From the NCBI GenBank assembly GCA_037957365.1, contig JARHVA010004250.1, positions 421,001-485,000 of the forward strand: 64,000 nucleotides of DNA, given 5' to 3'. Positions 59,504-64,000 of the stretch are shown here, in pieces. The position numbers were made by a program, and so were the translations under genes. Each line of letters starts with the position of its first letter. Positions within the stretch are counted from its first letter, which is position 1. This DNA comes from Torreya grandis. Its lineage: Eukaryota; Streptophyta; Pinopsida; Cupressales; Taxaceae. The notes under the pieces are model-generated. The model was not told the origin of the DNA. It searched no databases and was given only the letters and a program-made list of their open reading frames with translations.

Positions 59504-61354
59504 CATGGAAGGATCAAGTTTCATGGAATAAATACACATAATAAATAGAGAACCCAAGAATTAATGACTCAAAACTTAAATGAAGACTTGGGGAGAGTGC
59601 ATAAAGTGGAGAATGGTTATGGATCAATTAACAAGGAAGAAATAGAATAAGTAAAGTGCAAATCTAGCATTAACCCATGGGAAGATAGGAAATCAATGAT
59701 GAGGATCCAACATCAAGAGATAATATAGGGGAAAAAGGCCTAGCCCTTAGGAACTTAATGAAAATGGATTCCATAACTCAAAGGCATTGATGATTTTTAG
59801 AAAGTCACCTTGATTGTAATTAATTTTGTAATTGCTTGGTCTAGGAAAACCAAGTATAAACATGCCCATGATGTACTTTGTATGTTATTGTTAAATTATA
59901 ATTTATTGATGAGTTTATACGAGTGGTTAATATTATAACTTTAGATCACTATATGCTTTAAGATTAGTTACAAAGATGATGAATGAAGCCTGTGTTGACA
60001 TAATACTATTATTTTATTATCTATGAGAATGATGCTATCTTTTATCATTTATGTTATATTTTTTTTGAAAAGTGAGTAATGAAGTGAGATAAGTTAGATA
60101 TAGAATAAAAAATTATTTTAGTGATAAGTATGTGTTTGAGCACGATTGTTTAAATAGTTCAAAAAACACACCCTTATGTGACAAAACTAGTGGGAACTAA
60201 TCCCACATTATGTGATTTAGGTGAGCATGTGAGAACTTATTTTGGCATGAAATGCTAGTGCACTATAAATTTTAACTCTTATTCACTTAGGTACATGCAT
60301 ATGGAATGTCATGTCCATTTAAAGTAAAATAATCCCAACATTCAAGTCAGTAGCTAACTAGACATTTGCAAATTTGGTAGTTAGACTAATCACAACCTAC
60401 CAAGTGTACCAATCACATTGTGACACATGTTAGAGAGAATAAATGGGTATGGTTTCAATATTTAGTCCTTGAAAACATACCTTATAACTATGGTTCCCAT
60501 AGTATTTATTAATTAGGGTCACTTCAATTGGTGATTTCCTCTTTTTGTAAGGAGGGGGGCCTACCACCTATCTTCCCTATGCTATGGAAGTGTTTTTTCA
60601 TATAAACTATCTTGCAGACCTCCCCACTACCAATGTTTCAAATCTTAGCACTAAGTCCATGTGGAGAAAGTTCAAGCCACCATGTGGCATTACAATAATT
60701 CCTCCACACAACCTTTCAAGTGTCCAAGACTAATTTCTAATGTATATGCCAAGTCATAAAGGAAACTCCAACATGGATAGGCTCAAGGTTTATGTTCATG
60801 TCTAAGTTAGGAATGGTCTCTTATGACTGAATAAGAATGTAAGGTGGATTTCCATTTAAATCCAACTTTGATCTTGATACTAAAAAATGTGGAATTAAAC
60901 TTATATTATATGCCAAATAAAATCACCTAATTCCCTCCCATACCAAATTCAATCTAGGCGTGGTCACATGACTGAGATATAAGCATAGGAGATTGATTTT
61001 TAAATCTTATGTTTGTTACATTTCCCATCAATGTGGGATAAATCACATATCAAATGTGTCAAAGTTTTATCAAATCCTTAATAAAATGCTTATGCATGGG
61101 AATGGGTCTCAACCCCATCACCCCACATGACCTATTTGGGTATTTTCCAACTATGTTACGCCTCTTTTAGTGTATAAAATAAACATGTTATTTTTTCCTT
61201 ATTTTTTATGTAAGTAAGCCTAAACAAAGGCATTTTAATTGGGATTAAAACACCAAAAATCTTGTTAAAAGGCTAATTGTATGGTCAATGAATTAGAGAT
61301 CCTAAAAATGATTTAAAAGGGATGAAATTTCAATTGAAATATATATTTTTGCCC

Positions 61355-61362
61355 CTATAAAG
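61355..61362 (+). promoter_or_regulatory. TATA box of the H LTR
   Basis: CTATAAAG lies 55 bases after a mostly AT stretch, followed by a repetitive leader and an AATAAA signal near 61,484. Confidence 0.5.
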
Positions 61363-61576
61363 GGTGAACAAAGTATTTTTATTGTATTAAAAACAAATAA
61401 GGGTCTAAGAGTCTATTATAGAGACCTCTTAGAGATAGTACAGAGAATTGGGAGGGATAGCCCATTATTGGGAGAACATTGATGTAATAAAGTGTATTTT
61501 GCATCACTTTAATTTATTCGTTCATACTTTGAGTAGACCCAGAGATGTATTCCAAGTTGGATGAACTCTATTATCA

Positions 61577-62816
61577 TTTTTTTGAGTTTTTCCTCTTCTA
61601 TTATCATTACTTGTTGTAATTTATATTTTTAAATGCTTAATTTTTAATTGATGAAGACAATTTTTATGTATTTATAGGAATTAAGAAAACAAAGTTTAGT
61701 ATATGAACTAATGATTTAGTTAGAATTTTTCATAAACTACCCATTTTTCAATCAAGAAAATATTTGGGATATTTGTGTAGGTATGTGATAATTTTTATCA
61801 TAGTTTATTTATGTACATGTGACTTTTATGCATTTATATATTTTTCATCTTGCAAAGATCTCTATATTTTCATTTTTATTACTTAAAAATACTACCCTCA
61901 ATTTTAACATTAGATTTACCTATAAATAATTATTTAATTTAATGGTTTAGTCTAACCCCAATCACTCCCCATTTAGTGGATAAGTGTCATGTATGTTTTG
62001 ATACTCTTGAGAAGGCTTAAACCACACATAGTTCTCTAACTAGCTTAGTGTTTGAAATAAGAGGAATTTAATTATGCATTGAAATCCTATGTATAAATTT
62101 TAATAGATGAGAAATATTGATTATAAAATTTAAATAATATTTAAATTTGGCTATGGGATTTACATTTGGATGAGTTTCATAATGAAAATCTGTAATTAAG
62201 GTCCTCTCAATGTTTAGATTTATTTCAATTAATAGATATGCATTTTAAGTTAAGAATAGGCTTATATTTGTTTTTATAACTAAATGAAACTTTAGGTAAT
62301 TTAACTTTTCACTTACATGTGAAACATATGATCTAACCCATATGAAGGATTTAATTTTATAAATAGTCATTAAAAGATACAAAGAAAAATTCAACTGAGG
62401 TGGACAAATCCGGTAGGATAAAACCTCTTAGGAAGACCTAATATGTGAATAATGTATAAAATAATGATCTAAGATTAGGATATGTTCTTATTATGATAAT
62501 AATATATTTATATAATTACTAAGTAAATATTATTAGTAGTAATGGTAATATGGGAAGGTTAGGATCGTAGATAAGAGAATGGTTAAGAGAGTGTGTGTCC
62601 AAGAGTCAGTTATGTATGCACAATTAAAGTATGCCAAAGCTTCATTAAAAATAAAAATGTCAAGTGTCTAATACCAAATATGAGAGTCTTATAGTACTTA
62701 TTCAAGATAAATATAATTTAAATTAAATAACATGCCACTTTATTGATGGAATTCCTCATTTATATGAAAATGCATAAATGTGAAATTATATTCTATAAAG
62801 ACTGATAATAATCTAA
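61577..62816. other. AT-rich stretch without recognised features
   Basis: No coding, LTR end or repeat was recognised on either strand between the H LTR and the solo LTR. Confidence 0.5.
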
Positions 62817-62821
62817 TTATG
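62817..62821 (+). repeat. Target-site duplication of the solo LTR, left copy (TTATG)
   Basis: TTATG immediately precedes the LTR start and recurs exactly at 63,551-63,555. Confidence 0.85.
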
Positions 62822-63550
62822 TGTTAGGGTGTGGAGCTAAAAGCTTCAACTGTTGCAGACAGGAAGAAATAGGAGGTTGCTAAAGATCTAGAAGTACCGG
62901 TGTCTGCAACATGACTGATGTTAGTCATGACCAGTGCAGAAGGCAACTGGCATCGGTAGGAAGTCGGCCAATGTTGGTTAGCACCAGACAGACAGGGACC
63001 GACATCGGTCACCTGTGGTGCTTCCAAAACTTCTACTGATGAACAGTCAGTTAAGTGAAGTGAGTGTTTGCATGTTTAAGGGCTAATTATAGTCCCGAGC
63101 TATGTGTCTAATTATTGTAATTAGATTTCTATTTTTATATGCATGGGATCCTATTTAAAGACCCATGAGGCATGTATTGTAAAGCAAGCAAGAAAGTAAA
63201 GCATTGAATCAAGGAGCAAGGTCAAGGAGTTCTATAGGTGTAAGGTCAAGGAGATTAGCTGAAGCATTCAAGGAGGGGATAACAACTCAGGTTGTTGAGT
63301 TGGTTGTGTTGAGCAAGAGAGAGAGGGAAGAAGATCTTGAGGTGTGGCAAGCCTTTGAGGTGGAGGAAGAAGTGGCATCTTCCTTATTATATTTTCTTCT
63401 AAGATTTTCTAATACAAGAGTGTGTTTTGTCTCTCAAATTCTTTGTTGTCTCAAGTTTCTAGTTACTTAATCATTCTGGTATAATTCTGTGTTTAATTGC
63501 TTATAAGAAAGTAATCAATTGTGCTTCCATTGGATAAGGGGTTCCTAACA
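62822..63550 (+). mobile_element. Solo LTR, 729 bp, recently inserted
   Basis: It starts TGTTAGGG and ends CCTAACA, with perfect 6-base inverted ends TGTTAG/CTAACA and an exact 5-bp duplication TTATG on both sides. There is no internal domain, so the element was lost by recombination between its LTRs. A TATA-like CTATTTAAAG lies at 63,149-63,158. Unlike everything around it, it keeps many CG dinucleotides (for example in ACCGACATCGGTC near 63,000), which indicates little methylation-driven decay and a young age. The open frames at 62,824-63,027 (minus) and 63,204-63,470 (plus) lie inside it and show no domain. Superfamily is not determined. Confidence 0.9.
63149..63158 (+). promoter_or_regulatory. 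TATA-like box of the solo LTR
   Basis: CTATTTAAAG lies two thirds of the way along the LTR and is followed by a leader-like AG-rich region. This fixes the likely plus orientation. Confidence 0.45.
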
Positions 63551-63555
63551 TTATG
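63551..63555 (+). repeat. Target-site duplication of the solo LTR, right copy (TTATG)
   Basis: An exact match to 62,817-62,821. Confidence 0.85.
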
Positions 63556-64000
63556 TGTATTTACTTAATAACATTTTACATATGTAAATTATAATTAATA
63601 ATAACATAATAACATTTAATTAATGAAGACCTAATTAAACTCATATAACTCACCCTTATACAAGGTTATAAAATATTTATGCATAAGAAGACTAAAATCA
63701 ATTGGTGATGCAATGTTTAATTGGGTAATACTTACCATGAAGTTAAAAACATTTGATGGAATCATGCACCAAATAAATAATAGAGAACTAATACATAATT
63801 ATTTCTTTAATGTGCCATTTAGTTATACATCCATATAAATCTATATATATAATTTGAGAATTGGTAACTGCTTATTCTAAAAAACTTGGATAAAATGAAT
63901 ATCAATATCAAAATTATAAACATTAGTAATATTATCATACTTGAGAATATATTATTTAAAATGACCTAGAAGGAATAACCTAGTTAATAAAAATTAGAAA
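63556..64000. other. AT-rich end of the window, nothing recognised
   Basis: There is no ORF, repeat or regulatory signal I can support. Confidence 0.5.

Larger units (their letters stand above)
59411..61576 (+). repeat. Probable 3' LTR of element H
   Basis: It starts TGATTATGGGACCCC directly after the polypurine tract. A TATA box lies at 61,355-61,362, with TAATAAAG about 125 bases downstream. It may end at ATCA 61,573-61,576, giving TGAT/ATCA ends and a length of 2,166 bp. No 5' partner was found in the window, so the right end is a best guess. It contains a 21-base hairpin at 59,483-59,503. Confidence 0.5.

Noticed and set aside
63204..63470. 88-codon open frame as a host gene
   Set aside because: It lies wholly inside the solo LTR (62,822-63,550) downstream of its TATA-like box, and has no domain.
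1..64000. CRISPR arrays, tRNA or rRNA genes
   Set aside because: No regularly spaced identical repeats and no tRNA- or rRNA-like sequence were seen. The content is plant retrotransposon DNA.

Overview
The window looks like intergenic DNA from a plant with a very large genome. It is AT-rich, poor in CG dinucleotides, and made almost entirely of decayed Ty3/gypsy LTR retrotransposons inserted into one another. I found no intact host gene, tRNA, rRNA or CRISPR array. A gymnosperm is my best guess from the low gene content, heavy C-to-T decay and very long LTRs, but nothing in the sequence fixes the species. Every coding region is a pseudogene, recognised by protein motifs read through in-frame stops and frameshifts.

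Region by region. (1) Positions 1 to about 15,396 hold element E1 on the minus strand. Read right to left it has gag, protease, partial reverse transcriptase, RNase H, integrase, a long additional ORF (aORF) downstream of integrase, and the first kilobase of its 3' LTR at the window start. An LTR-like insertion of about 1.7 kb with a clear TATA box sits between its protease and reverse transcriptase. (2) From 15,397 to about 20,230 there are no recognisable genes, only a 216-bp direct duplication, a perfect 18-bp palindrome and degenerate repeats. (3) From about 20,230 to 61,576 lies element H on the plus strand: gag zinc knuckle, protease, reverse transcriptase, RNase H, integrase, a homologous aORF, polypurine tract and 3' LTR. 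Its aORF is split by two insertions.

(4) The larger of these is element O, 27,629-55,445. It is bounded by 1.2-kb LTRs with TGTAT...ATACA ends and a perfect AAATG target-site duplication. O carries gag and protease on the plus strand, no reverse transcriptase or integrase that I can find, and an antisense ORF with a plant-mobile-domain-like segment. (5) Inside the gag of O is element L, about 31,914-45,191. It has two LTRs of about 5.2 kb around only 3 kb of internal sequence, a layout like a large retrotransposon derivative (LARD). Its internal domain has one decayed ORF of unknown function. (6) The second interruption of the H aORF, about 55,816-57,690, is LTR-like. (7) At 62,822-63,550 there is a solo LTR with TGTTAG...CTAACA ends and a perfect TTATG duplication. 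It retains many CG dinucleotides and is probably the youngest insertion.

The nesting gives a relative order: H is older than O and O is older than L. By-eye LTR divergence agrees (about 15% for O and 10% for L in short samples). The most interesting points are the long aORF shared by E1 and H, the LARD-like L, and the antisense plant-mobile-domain ORF in a gag-protease-only element.
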